A DNA stretch of 64,000 bases from Vreelandella neptunia (GTDB lineage Bacteria > Pseudomonadota > Gammaproteobacteria > Pseudomonadales > Halomonadaceae). Positions 18,705 through 27,599 of this stretch are shown piece by piece; position 1 is the first letter of the stretch; every line of letters begins with the position of its first letter. The translations under genes and the position numbers were made by a program. The notes below the pieces were generated by a model that searched no databases, was not told the origin of the DNA, and was given only the letters and a program-made list of their open reading frames with translations. The stretch lies in NCBI RefSeq assembly GCF_034479615.1, contig NZ_CP140255.1, positions 124,001-188,000 of the forward strand. Reading direction: 5' to 3'.

Positions 18705-19142
18705 TTAGGTGAATCGGTTACTTAGCACCCAGCGGCCGCTGCCCAGGCCCGCTTGCACGATTAACGCCAGCGTCCAGAACACCGGAAATTCCCAACCGCC
18801 GCCGGCATTTGAGAACATCCAGCCGTTGCCAAGATGCACCCACGCAGCGCCAAGCAGTACCGGCACCAGGGCCAGGCTCACCCAGCGGGTATAAACACCC
18901 AGAATCAGGGCGGCGCCACCGCCTACTTCGGCAGCAATGGTCAAGTAAGCCAGAAACCCTGGTAAACCCAGTGATTCAAAATAGCCGACGGTGCCCGGCA
19001 GGGTAAACACAAACACCTTGAGCAAACCGTGGGCAAGAGCCATCACACCCAGTGCGACGCGCAGTAGTGAGATGGCCTGGGGTTGTAAAGAGTGCTGTAC
19101 AGAGGGCTGTAGAGAGGGGGCAGAGTGAGTATGCGTTGTCAT
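18705..19142 (-). CDS. DoxX family membrane protein
   Basis: Four-helix inner-membrane protein of 145 residues counted from the second ATG, MTTHTHS, which has GGAAG at the right distance; an ATG at 19157 would add five residues. Core segments are LLRVALGVMALAHGLLKVFVF, YLTIAAEVGGGAALILGVYTRW, LVPVLLGAAWVHLGNGW and FPVFWTLALIVQAGLG. DoxX proteins are linked to quinone or redox metabolism and oxidative stress, but the exact reaction is unknown. It lies between a LysR gene and ygiD. Confidence 0.85.
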   Translation of the reverse strand: MTTHTHSAPSLQPSVQHSLQPQAISLLRVALGVMALAHGLLKVFVFTLPGTVGYFESLGLPGFLAYLTIAAEVGGGAALILGVYTRWVSLALVPVLLGAAWVHLGNGWMFSNAGGGWEFPVFWTLALIVQAGLGSGRWVLSNRFT

Positions 19143-19220
19143 CGTAGTAGCTTCCATCGAGTGGTTGATAAAGCTACTTTACCGTCGAGTGAGCGTGAGA
19201 TAATCAGCGTAATTTGCACA

Positions 19221-20141
19221 TCACTGTTGCGTAATGGGCGACAATCCAATGTGCTGCTCCCAAACCGGCGGGTCGCCCCACGCTTCGGTGAGCAGGTCGA
19301 TGAAGTGTTCAACCTTGGCGGGCAGGTAGCGCCGGGCGGGGTAGAGCGCATGAACATCGAGCAGCACCGCTGGCTCACTGGTCAAGATGGGCACTAAACG
19401 CCCGTTGGCGATACTCTCTGTGACCAGAAAACTGGGCTGCTGAGCGATGCCCAGGCCCGCTTCCGCGGCGTGGGTGAGTACATCGCCGTTATTGCTTTCC
19501 AGTGGGCCATTGACCGTCAATGACTGCGTGGCAATCTTCCAGTCAGCGCTCTGTTGGCCACTTCGATAGCGCAAGCAGCGGTGCTCGGCAAGGGCTTCAA
19601 CGCTGCTGGGTTCACCGTGAGCGGCAAGATACGCCGGCGAGGCACAGAACAGCAGGCGGCAACGGGTCAGGCGGCGCGCCACTAGGCTGGAGTCAGGCAG
19701 GCTGCCGATACGGATCGCTATGTCGTAACCCTCTTCCAGCAGGTCGACACGGCGGTCGTTCAAATCCAGGCGCACTTCCAGCGCTGGGTGAGTGTGCATA
19801 AATTGCGCGACGAGTGGCGCTAGGTAGCGGGTACCAAAGCTCATCGGCCCATTCACGCGCAGCCGCCCGCGCACATCGCTGGTTCCTTGACCCACCTCGG
19901 CGGCTGCCTCATCAAGCGCTTGCAGGATCCCTTGGGCTCGGACTAGATAGCGTTCCCCAGCCTCAGTGAGATGGAGCCGTCGCGTGGTGCGTTGTATCAG
20001 TCGCGCACCCAATGCCTCTTCCAGTGCCATGACCTGGCGGGATACGCGAGTGCGGGAAATATCCAGCGCTTCAGCAGCGCGGGTATAGCTACCCAGCTCG
20101 GCTACCCGCACAAAAGCGGCGATATGCTCTAACTGATTCAT
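19221..20141 (-). CDS. LysR-family transcriptional regulator
   Basis: 306-residue regulator starting MNQLEHIAAFVRVAELGSYT: winged HTH at about 1-60 (RAAEALDISRTRVSRQVMALEEALG), then a substrate-binding-like effector domain (RLRVNGPMSFGTRYLAPLVAQF onward). The start overlaps the thiE stop as ATGA, so it is co-transcribed and coupled with thiamine genes. The downstream doxX and ygiD genes are plausible targets. Its family resembles the CrgA/DsdC-like LysR group; the effector is unknown. Confidence 0.88.
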   Translation of the reverse strand: MNQLEHIAAFVRVAELGSYTRAAEALDISRTRVSRQVMALEEALGARLIQRTTRRLHLTEAGERYLVRAQGILQALDEAAAEVGQGTSDVRGRLRVNGPMSFGTRYLAPLVAQFMHTHPALEVRLDLNDRRVDLLEEGYDIAIRIGSLPDSSLVARRLTRCRLLFCASPAYLAAHGEPSSVEALAEHRCLRYRSGQQSADWKIATQSLTVNGPLESNNGDVLTHAAEAGLGIAQQPSFLVTESIANGRLVPILTSEPAVLLDVHALYPARRYLPAKVEHFIDLLTEAWGDPPVWEQHIGLSPITQQ

Positions 20142-20770
20142 GACGCCGAAGCGGCTTGGAAAACCTGAAAAGCGCGCGCTGCCTGGTAAGGATCGGGCTG
20201 ACCACAAATAGCCGATATTACGGCTAAACCGTTTGCTCCTGCCCGCTGTACGCTAATCGCATGATCCGCTTTCAGTCCGCCAATGGCCACGCTGGGCAGT
20301 GGGCACGCCTTGACCAGCGCAGCCAAGCCACCAAAGCCGATGGGCTGGGCGTGATCCTGTTTGCTCTCGGTGGCAAACACCGGGCCAATCCCCACATAAT
20401 CAAGCAGCTCAAACGGCGTGGCTTGCAGCTGAGTGATGGTATTGATCGACAGGCCGATAATTGCCTGTTCTCCTAACAAACGGCGCGCTTCCTGAACGGC
20501 GGCGTCGCTCTGGCCGACATGCAGGCCATCGGCCTGGCTTTCCAGTGCCACCTGCAAGCGGTCGTTAATGATCAGCGGGACACCGGTGCCCGCCAGAAGT
20601 GCTTTTAGCCGTTTGGCTTGGGCAATCATCTGTTCATCGCTGGCATGCTTGTCACGCAACTGCACGATGGTGACACCGCCTTTTACCGCTGCCTCGACCG
20701 TTTGTTCCAAGCCGTGGTCTCGGCAGAGCGCGGCATCGGTGACCAAATAGAGCGATAGATCAAGCGGCAT
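20138..20770 (-). CDS. thiE: Thiamine phosphate synthase
   Basis: Joins HMP-pyrophosphate and HET-phosphate to thiamine monophosphate. From the ATG at 20770 (GGAGG six bases upstream) the protein has 210 residues: MPLDLSLYLVTDAALC, the diphosphate-binding VQLRDKHASDEQM, LIINDRLQVAL, ADGLHVGQSD and DYVGIGPVFATESK. The reading frame extends 62 codons further upstream, but that part lies inside thiM and does not resemble the family. It overlaps the end of thiM by 11 bases and the lysR start by 4. Confidence 0.94.
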   Translation of the reverse strand: MPLDLSLYLVTDAALCRDHGLEQTVEAAVKGGVTIVQLRDKHASDEQMIAQAKRLKALLAGTGVPLIINDRLQVALESQADGLHVGQSDAAVQEARRLLGEQAIIGLSINTITQLQATPFELLDYVGIGPVFATESKQDHAQPIGFGGLAALVKACPLPSVAIGGLKADHAISVQRAGANGLAVISAICGQPDPYQAARAFQVFQAASAS

Positions 20771-21569
20771 GAATTGCCTCCAGCTGGGCATGAGTAGTGA
20801 GGTCATCAGGGGTGAGTTGATACAGCGCATCCAGCAGCGCCACTTGAAAGCTACCAGGCCCCTGGGCGTTAGCACCCGCCCGCTCACCCGCGACGGCAAA
20901 GCAGCCCAGCGCGGCTGCCGTTGCGCCCAGTGGGGCGTCGCGGTTGGCAGCCACAAAGCCTGCCACTAGCGCGCTCAGCCCACAGCCAAGGGTTGTTACG
21001 CGGGGCATTAAAGGGTGGCCACCGTTAATACGGTAGTGCCGTGCGCCGTCCGTTACCCAATCACTTTCGCCGGTCATCGCAACAATACAGCCGTGTTTTT
21101 GCGCTAATGCTACCGCGGCGTCCACGGCTTGGTCGGTGGCGGCGGTGGAATCCACGCCGCGGCCTTGGCTGGCTAAGCCATTAAGGGCAAGAATTTCAGA
21201 CGCATTGCCGCGAATCACGCTGGGTTTAGCGGCCAGCAGCTTCGCGCACAGCGTTTGGCGATAGCGCGTGGCGCCAACGGCGACGGGATCTAATACCCAG
21301 GGAATATCATGTTGCTGGGCGGTCGCTGTGGCGGTCAGCATCGCATCGGCCCAGTGGGCAGAGATCGTGCCGATATTAATCGACAGCCCCGCGGAAATAG
21401 CCGTGAACTCCGCCACCTCTTCAGGCGCATGCAGCATGGCGGGCGAGGCGCCGGTGGCTAACAGCAGGTTGGCAGTGCTGTTCATGGCCACATAGTTGGT
21501 CATACAGTGAACCAGCGGGGTGACTGAGCGCAGCGTCTCAAGGTAATCGCCAAGCGAGCGTAGGGTCAT
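20760..21569 (-). CDS. thiM: Hydroxyethylthiazole kinase
   Basis: Salvage kinase phosphorylating 4-methyl-5-(2-hydroxyethyl)thiazole to feed ThiE. The 269 residues show VHCMTNYVAMNSTANLLLATGASPAMLHAPEE at the N-terminus, VIRGNASEILAL (about 130-141) and the catalytic VTTLGCGLSALVAGFVA (about 190-206). The ribosome binding site GGGAGG (21575-21580) is in a hairpin downstream of a TPP riboswitch, so thiamine pyrophosphate should repress translation. Confidence 0.95.
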   Translation of the reverse strand: MTLRSLGDYLETLRSVTPLVHCMTNYVAMNSTANLLLATGASPAMLHAPEEVAEFTAISAGLSINIGTISAHWADAMLTATATAQQHDIPWVLDPVAVGATRYRQTLCAKLLAAKPSVIRGNASEILALNGLASQGRGVDSTAATDQAVDAAVALAQKHGCIVAMTGESDWVTDGARHYRINGGHPLMPRVTTLGCGLSALVAGFVAANRDAPLGATAAALGCFAVAGERAGANAQGPGSFQVALLDALYQLTPDDLTTHAQLEAIHAA

Positions 21570-21574
21570 AGCAT

Positions 21575-21590
21575 CCTCCCGGCAGGGAGG
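21575..21590 (-). promoter_or_regulatory. Hairpin sequestering the thiM ribosome binding site
   Basis: On the minus strand CCTCCC pairs with GGGAGG, the thiM Shine-Dalgarno, across a 4-base loop. The CTCCC arm could alternatively pair with GGGAG in the 3' strand of the riboswitch P1 region (21607-21613), giving a translational on/off switch. A second hairpin (21590-21606 region, GTGGTAA/TTACCAC) separates them. Confidence 0.65.
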
Positions 21591-21605
21591 TGGTAAGCGT
21601 TACCA

Positions 21606-21685
21606 CGACTCCCTACGCCGGTGTTATCCGGTTCAGGTTCAAAGGGTGCTTCTCAGCCCACCCGTAACGGAGGGCGCCCCTGTCG
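21606..21685 (-). promoter_or_regulatory. TPP riboswitch (thi box)
   Basis: Read on the minus strand, this contains the hallmark thi-box segments CTGAGA, ACCCTTTGAACCTGA and CCGGATAACACCGGCG in order, with CGAC/GTCG able to close P1. Position directly upstream of thiM confirms the assignment. It likely controls the whole thiM-thiE-lysR mRNA. Confidence 0.95.
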
Positions 21686-21752
21686 AGGGATTACTATCCT
21701 TGCCTGAAGTAGCCCTGTAAAGCCCTCCTGCGCCATCGCACATCTCTTTATC

Positions 21753-21848
21753 GAGCGAAGGTTTACGCGAGGGCGCTGTTAACCCGTCCTTGGGCGCTAC
21801 TTTCGCCATCCCTGGTCGAAAGACCCTCGCTTCAACCTTCCCTCGCTC
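21753..21848. repeat. Long imperfect palindromic intergenic element
   Basis: Outer arms GAGCG-AAGGTT (21753-21763) and AACCTTC...CGCTC (21834-21848), and inner arms GCGAGGG (21767-21773) and CCCTCGC (21824-21830), enclose a segment resembling the AGGGATGG...GCGCC intergenic repeats I associate with halomonads and pseudomonads. It lies between the thi riboswitch and the next minus-strand gene. Membership of a genome-wide family could not be tested here. Confidence 0.45.
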
Positions 21849-21868
21849 CTGTATCGGATAAGTCGAAT

Positions 21869-22213
21869 CTAACGAAACGAAATACGTGTACCGTAGGTAA
21901 GCATTTCATCAGGTGTCATCGCTTTACCCTCTACCCCAATCATCTCGTCACCGCACTGGTCGGCGAAAGTCAGCACGCCGTGGGTCAGGCCCAGTTGGCC
22001 CAGAGTGTCGCGGATTTCACCGGTGCCCAGAAAAGTACTGACGTGGCCTTTGTTGTCACTCAGGTCAGACACGCCGTTAGCGTGGTGAAAGCGCACTTTG
22101 TAAATTCCATCCATCGACTCGACTTCAACAATCGGCGAAAAACCGTTGTGAAGCGCATTGGCAAGCTGTTTCAGGGTCAGCTGGTCTCCCAGCGTCATAT
22201 CAATCGCACTCAT
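21869..22213 (-). CDS. DUF6482-like small protein
   Basis: 114-residue soluble protein, start MSAIDMTLGDQLTLKQLANALHNG, with a good AGGAGC-like site (AGGAGCTTTCC) just upstream. The pattern VESMDGIYKVRF...LSDNKGHVSTF...LTFADQCGDEMIG resembles the DUF6482 family of gammaproteobacteria, recalled by motif only. No function is known. It is a single minus-strand gene between the thi region and divergent gloA. Confidence 0.7.
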   Translation of the reverse strand: MSAIDMTLGDQLTLKQLANALHNGFSPIVEVESMDGIYKVRFHHANGVSDLSDNKGHVSTFLGTGEIRDTLGQLGLTHGVLTFADQCGDEMIGVEGKAMTPDEMLTYGTRISFR

Positions 22214-22457
22214 GGAAAGCTCCTGGTAGACGCCTCAAAGGTGGGGCATCACGCATGTTGCGGGGACTACTTTTGTAAAGCTTATGAATAATAAGTGTAG
22301 GGTTTTTGTTTAGTATTGCCAGCGCGCTTATCGGTGCCCCGATACGACACTGCCTACGTGCCTGTAAGGACTAGCATTATGGCAATAAAGCCCCCATGGT
22401 AAGCGGTATGTGAGGCTCAATAGAGTCAATGAACAGTATTAGCGAGAGGAGAGTGAA

Positions 22458-22994
22458 ATGAGTTTTCAAGGCGAGCAGCATCCCGGCGTTGTGCCCGCGC
22501 CACCTCAGACCCAAGGGTTTCGTTTAAATCACACCATGCTGCGGGTAAAAGATCCTGAGCAGGCACTGGCGTTCTACTCCAAGGTGTTTGGTATGCAGGT
22601 GATGCGACGGCTGGATTTCGAAGAGATGCAATTCTCGCTCTACTTCCTAGCCAACCTTGAGCCCAGCGACAGCGTGCCGGAAGAGGCGCAAGCGCGTACC
22701 GCCTGGACGTTTAGCCAGAAAGGGCTGTTGGAGCTGACCCACAACTGGGGAACCGAAAACCAAGAAGATTTCGCCTATCACGATGGCAATGCCGAGCCCC
22801 AAGGCTTTGGGCATATATGCTTCAACGTGCCGGATTTGGCAGCGGCCCAGGCGTGGTTCGACGAGCACGACGTTACCTTCGTCAAGCGCGCCGATCAGGG
22901 CAAGATGAAAGATGTTATCTTCGTTAAAGACCCGGACGGCTACTGGATCGAAGTAATTCAAGCAGACCTGATGGTGGGTAAGAGCGACTCTTGA
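22458..22994 (+). CDS. gloA: Lactoylglutathione lyase (glyoxalase I)
   Basis: Converts the methylglyoxal-glutathione hemithioacetal to S-lactoylglutathione. The 178 residues are the long, eukaryote/Pseudomonas-type form: RLNHTMLRVKDPEQALAFYSKVFGM (first His ligand), LLELTHNWGTE (Glu), GFGHICFNVPDL (second His) and GYWIEVIQ (second Glu). The insertions relative to short E. coli GloA suggest a zinc-dependent enzyme. AGAGGAGAG precedes the ATG. Confidence 0.94.
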   Translation: MSFQGEQHPGVVPAPPQTQGFRLNHTMLRVKDPEQALAFYSKVFGMQVMRRLDFEEMQFSLYFLANLEPSDSVPEEAQARTAWTFSQKGLLELTHNWGTENQEDFAYHDGNAEPQGFGHICFNVPDLAAAQAWFDEHDVTFVKRADQGKMKDVIFVKDPDGYWIEVIQADLMVGKSDS

Positions 22995-23003
22995 GGCACG
23001 CCA

Positions 23004-23372
23004 ATGGCTGAACTACTGTTCCGATTGCGCCATGTGACCGATGAAGAGGCCATGGAGGTGCGTGACCTGCTGGCCGCCCATGGCTTTGATACCTACGAAA
23101 CCCAGGCGGGCTTTTTCCGCCTGGGGGTCGATGCTATTTGGCTGCGCAACCCGCATCAGCACGACGCAGCCATCGCGGCGTTAGAGGCCTATCAGGCAGA
23201 GCGTCTTGAGCGCGCCCAGCGCGAGCACCAGGAGGCGGTTGAGCGGGGTGACGCCGAGACGCTGTGGCGTCGCTTGGCCGCTCATCCGCTGCAGGTCGTG
23301 CTAGTGCTGCTAGCCGTGGGGCTTATTGCCGCCCTTACGCTACTGCCATTCCTGGGCCTATCGCGCGCCTAA
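23004..23372 (+). CDS. DUF6164 family membrane protein
   Basis: 122 residues: a soluble N-terminal part (MAELLFRLRHVTDEEAMEVRDLLAAHGFDTYET) like the DUF2007/DUF6164 fold, a charged coiled segment (about 65-85), and one C-terminal membrane helix (VVLVLLAVGLIAALTLLPFLGL). Function unknown. It follows gloA by 9 bases, so it is probably co-transcribed; its end overlaps the cupin gene by 4 bases tail to tail. Confidence 0.8.
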   Translation: MAELLFRLRHVTDEEAMEVRDLLAAHGFDTYETQAGFFRLGVDAIWLRNPHQHDAAIAALEAYQAERLERAQREHQEAVERGDAETLWRRLAAHPLQVVLVLLAVGLIAALTLLPFLGLSRA

Positions 23373-24034
23373 GCTGCGGGCAGGTGGCCGCGTTTGAGGT
23401 ACATCATAACGCCATCATCACCGGCGGTGAGTGCCGGTGCCGCGCCGCTGGGGTAGCGACACCAGGTGCCTGCGGTGTAACTCTGTTCGCTATCGCTTAG
23501 CGTACCTTCCAGTATCAAAAACTCCAGTCCACCCCGCAGCGTAGGGTAGGTAATGGAGGTGCTCGCCGACCAGCGCTCCAGGCTGGTGCGCTCCTGCTTG
23601 TAGGTGTGCAGCATTTTATAGGCAATGCGCGGGCGTCGGTCTGGCTGCCAGGGCAGCCGGTGAGCAGGCACCGCCAGCTGTAGCGTGTCGTTGGGGTCAA
23701 ACTGGTGCAGTTTGACAAAGATCAGCGCGCCTTCCTCGCCAATCTGCGGGGTATGGCCGGTGCCAATGGGGTTTCTCAGGTAGCTGCCCGCCGCATAGCG
23801 CCCATGCTCATCGGCAAACACGCCTTCCAGAACCAGAATTTCTTCGCCGCCGCCGTGGGTATGCCGCTCAAACTGCGTATTGGGGGCATAGCGCACAAGG
23901 CTAGTAGCGCGAGCAACTTCATCACCAATCCGGTCAAACATCATGCGCTCTACCCCCGCGCTGGGGGAGTCGACCCACTGATACTCTTCCGGGGTAACAC
24001 AGGCAAAGTGGCTAAAATCGGCGTTTAGACGCAT
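23369..24034 (-). CDS. ChrR-like double cupin protein
   Basis: 221 residues from the ATG at 24034 (GAAGAG upstream); two ChrR-type cupin halves. The first holds the metal motif FERHTHGGGEEILVLEGVFADEHG (about 54-77) and YLRNPIGTGHTP. The second half (about 140-221) repeats the fold (LEFLILEGTLSDSEQSYTAGTWCRYPSG) but lacks the His pair. Relatives include zinc anti-sigma factor effector domains and quercetinase-like enzymes. No sigma factor gene is adjacent, so a metal-dependent enzyme or sensor role is open. Confidence 0.8.
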   Translation of the reverse strand: MRLNADFSHFACVTPEEYQWVDSPSAGVERMMFDRIGDEVARATSLVRYAPNTQFERHTHGGGEEILVLEGVFADEHGRYAAGSYLRNPIGTGHTPQIGEEGALIFVKLHQFDPNDTLQLAVPAHRLPWQPDRRPRIAYKMLHTYKQERTSLERWSASTSITYPTLRGGLEFLILEGTLSDSEQSYTAGTWCRYPSGAAPALTAGDDGVMMYLKRGHLPAA

Positions 24035-24136
24035 GGGAAAGGGCTCTTCGCAGTGAAGGTAAGTGACGGGGGAGGTTGCTAGTCTCCTTATCGACAGCAA
24101 AAAATGCAACTTTCGGTTGTTTGATCTCCGTTATAT

Positions 24137-24193
24137 CGCCATAAAAAACACCCCAATCGTTGGATGGATGTCCAACGATTGGGGCGCAGTTCA
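24137..24193. repeat. 57-bp hairpin repeat, copy 1 (terminator of ampC)
   Basis: Contains perfect 14-bp arms CCCCAATCGTTGGA/TCCAACGATTGGGG around a 6-base loop. On the minus strand it is followed by TTTTTT, just after the ampC stop, so it should terminate ampC. The same 57 bp recur at 30460-30516 with about seven changes. The edge TGAACTGC-CCCCAA...GTTGGACA resembles ends of IS3-family elements. Confidence 0.8.
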
Positions 24194-24225
24194 CGAAGGT
24201 GGCATCGGGTTGTCTGGCTGCTTGC

Positions 24226-25440
<1,215 letters not shown>

Positions 25441-25547
25441 TTATTTCCAGACGCAAAGCACGTGACAGGGGTTAACTTACGGCCCGCTGCGGCAATTCAC
25501 AAACAGCGATATTTTGCATAAGCCATTAGAAAAATTTGGGGGTCAAG

Positions 25548-26423
25548 GTGGTGCGTCCCTACCTGCCGTTGAAGGCGCTGCGCGCGTTTGAGGCGTCGGC
25601 CAGGCATTTAAGCTTTACCCGCGCGGCAGAAGAGCTTCACGTTACCCAAGCGGCGGTCAGCCACCAGGTAAAGCTGCTCGAAACGCTGTTGAAGGTACCC
25701 CTTTTCAAACGTTTGCCGAGGGGGCTAATGCTTACCCAGGAGGGTGAGCTGCTGCTGCCGGTATTGAAGAGTTCATTCGACCAAATCGCCCACACGCTGG
25801 AACGGGTGGGCGAGAGCAGCTATCGGGAAGTATTGAACGTCGGCGTTGTGGGGACATTTGCCGTGGGTTGGCTGCTGCCGAGGCTGGGAGATTTTCAGCG
25901 CCAGTACCCCTACGTCGATTTACGACTCTCCACCCATAATAATCGTGCAGATATTGCTGGCGAAGGGCTGGATTTTGCGATCCGCTTTGGCACGGGGGCC
26001 TGGCACGGTACCGCGGCGCAGCCGCTGCTACCGGCGTCACTCTCGGTAATGTGCATACCCGATATTGCTGCGCGGCTTAAAACACCTGCCGATGTATTAG
26101 GCGAGACCTGGCTGCGCTCTTATCGCGCCGACGAGTGGACAGAGTGGCTATTGGCGGCAGGGTTACCACGCAGCTTTCCGATGACCAACAGCATTGTGTT
26201 TGACTCTTCCATCGCCATGGTGGAAGCAGCCCTACAAGGAGCAGGCGTGGCGCTGGCACCTCCGCTGATGTTCCCCCGCCAGCTGAACAGCGGCGCGCTG
26301 GTGCAGCCTTTCGACACCGCTGTTAGCCTTGGAGGTTACTGGCTGACTCGCCTGCAGGCACGCCCGGAAACCCACGCCATGGCGTCCTTCCGGGAGTGGC
26401 TGCTCACGGCCATCAATGCCTGA
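25548..26423 (+). CDS. ampR: AmpR-type LysR regulator of ampC
   Basis: LysR regulator that senses muropeptides and switches ampC. The protein aligns along its length with AmpR: RPYLPLKALRAFEASARHLSFTRAAEELHVTQAAVSHQVKLLE, then NVGVVGTFAVGWLLPRL, LRLSTHNNRADIAGEGLDFAIRFGTGAWHGT and FDSSIAMVEAALQGAGVALAP. The GTG at about 25548 gives 291 residues and aligns with the AmpR N-terminus; a TTG four codons earlier is possible. Intergenic operator half-sites were not resolved. Confidence 0.92.
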   Translation: MVRPYLPLKALRAFEASARHLSFTRAAEELHVTQAAVSHQVKLLETLLKVPLFKRLPRGLMLTQEGELLLPVLKSSFDQIAHTLERVGESSYREVLNVGVVGTFAVGWLLPRLGDFQRQYPYVDLRLSTHNNRADIAGEGLDFAIRFGTGAWHGTAAQPLLPASLSVMCIPDIAARLKTPADVLGETWLRSYRADEWTEWLLAAGLPRSFPMTNSIVFDSSIAMVEAALQGAGVALAPPLMFPRQLNSGALVQPFDTAVSLGGYWLTRLQARPETHAMASFREWLLTAINA

Positions 26424-26445
26424 GCAGCGCTATTGACGTTAACGG

Positions 26446-27564
26446 CTAGTGGCTATGACCATGATCGTCGTGATCGTGATCGTGATCGTGATCGTGATCG
26501 TGATCGTGATCGTGGTCGTGGTCGTGGTCGTTAGAATGACCGTGATCGTCATGACCCGGCTGAGCTAGCGCATCGTGCAGCACCTGCGCATTGTGGCGCA
26601 TCATACCCAGGTAGGTACTGGCTTCACCCTCTGCTGCCAGCGCATCAGCGTAAAGCGTGCCCGCAATGGGCAGGCCGGTCTCTTCGGCTAGCTGGGTGAT
26701 GATCGACTGATTGGTCATATTCTCGTGGAACAGCGCCTTCACGTTCTCCTGCTCAATCACATCCACTAGTGCCGCCATGCTGGCGCCACTGGGGTCGGCT
26801 TCCGTGGAAAGCCCTACCGGCGAGAGAAAGGTTACCCCATAGGCACTTGAGAAGTAGCCAAAGGAGTCGTGGCCGGTAATCACACTGGTGGAGGCCGGAA
26901 TTTCATCAATCAGCGCGCGAATCTCAGCGTCGACCTCGGCCATTTCCTGTAAGTACTGTTCCGCATTGGCGCGGTAGGCATCGGCGTTATCGGCATCGGC
27001 GGCGATTAAGCCATCGCGGATATTGGCGATATACACCTCGGCTTGGTGCATATCCTGCCAGGCGTGGGGATCCTCATCACCATGATCATGATCCGCATGC
27101 TCTTCGTGGCCAGAGTCGTGATCATCATGCCCGTGATCGTCGTGATCGTCGTGATCGTCGTGGCCATGTTCGTGCTCGTCATGCCCATGCTCGTCATGGC
27201 CGGCGAAAGCCAGCGGCTCGATACCGTCGGTCGCGGTCACCAACGCACCCGAGTAGTCGCTGGCGCTAATTAAGCGCTCCATCCAGCCTTCAAACAGCAG
27301 GCCGTTGAAAACCACTAAATCAGCATTGGCCAGGGAACGGGCATCGCCAGGGCTGGGGGAGTAAACGTGGGCATCGCCATCGGCAGCCACCAGGGAGGTC
27401 ACCTCAACATGCTCGCCGCCCACGTTTTCCACCATATCCGCGAGAATAGAGAAACTGGTGACCACCTGAACGCGCTCATTAGCCATGGCAGCAGGCAGCG
27501 CCAGCATAGCGGAAACACCCACTAACCAGCGCGACGACCGAGATGATAAATAGGCAAGCGACAT
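26446..27564 (-). CDS. znuA: Zinc ABC transporter substrate-binding protein
   Basis: Periplasmic zinc receptor of the cluster A-I family, 372 residues with an N-terminal signal peptide (ending near PAAMA). Ligand His residues lie in DAHVYSPSPGD (near 66), DPHAWQD (near 167) and GHDSFGYF (near 232), with an Asp in LYADAL. Two His/Asp-rich stretches are striking: the family's mobile loop (about 122-166) and a C-terminal tail of repeated HD dipeptides (about 337-372) encoded by an almost pure hexanucleotide repeat. Last gene of the znu operon. Confidence 0.95.
   Translation of the reverse strand: MSLAYLSSRSSRWLVGVSAMLALPAAMANERVQVVTSFSILADMVENVGGEHVEVTSLVAADGDAHVYSPSPGDARSLANADLVVFNGLLFEGWMERLISASDYSGALVTATDGIEPLAFAGHDEHGHDEHEHGHDDHDDHDDHGHDDHDSGHEEHADHDHGDEDPHAWQDMHQAEVYIANIRDGLIAADADNADAYRANAEQYLQEMAEVDAEIRALIDEIPASTSVITGHDSFGYFSSAYGVTFLSPVGLSTEADPSGASMAALVDVIEQENVKALFHENMTNQSIITQLAEETGLPIAGTLYADALAAEGEASTYLGMMRHNAQVLHDALAQPGHDDHGHSNDHDHDHDHDHDHDHDHDHDHDDHGHSH
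26461..26531. repeat. Hexanucleotide tandem repeat in znuA 3' end
   Basis: About eight near-identical copies of GATCGT (plus strand), then GGTCGT variants, encoding alternating His-Asp in the ZnuA tail. Being a multiple of three, copy-number change would lengthen or shorten the tail without frameshift. Confidence 0.85.
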
Positions 27565-27599
27565 ACAACACTCCTTACGATAAGCATGAAGACTGATAA

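Noticed and set aside
20771..20956. N-terminal extension of ThiE
   Set aside because: The extra 62 codons lie inside thiM in another frame and have no thiamine phosphate synthase similarity; a strong ribosome binding site marks 20770.
26461..26531. CRISPR-like array
   Set aside because: Units are 6 bases without spacers and encode the His-Asp tail of ZnuA.
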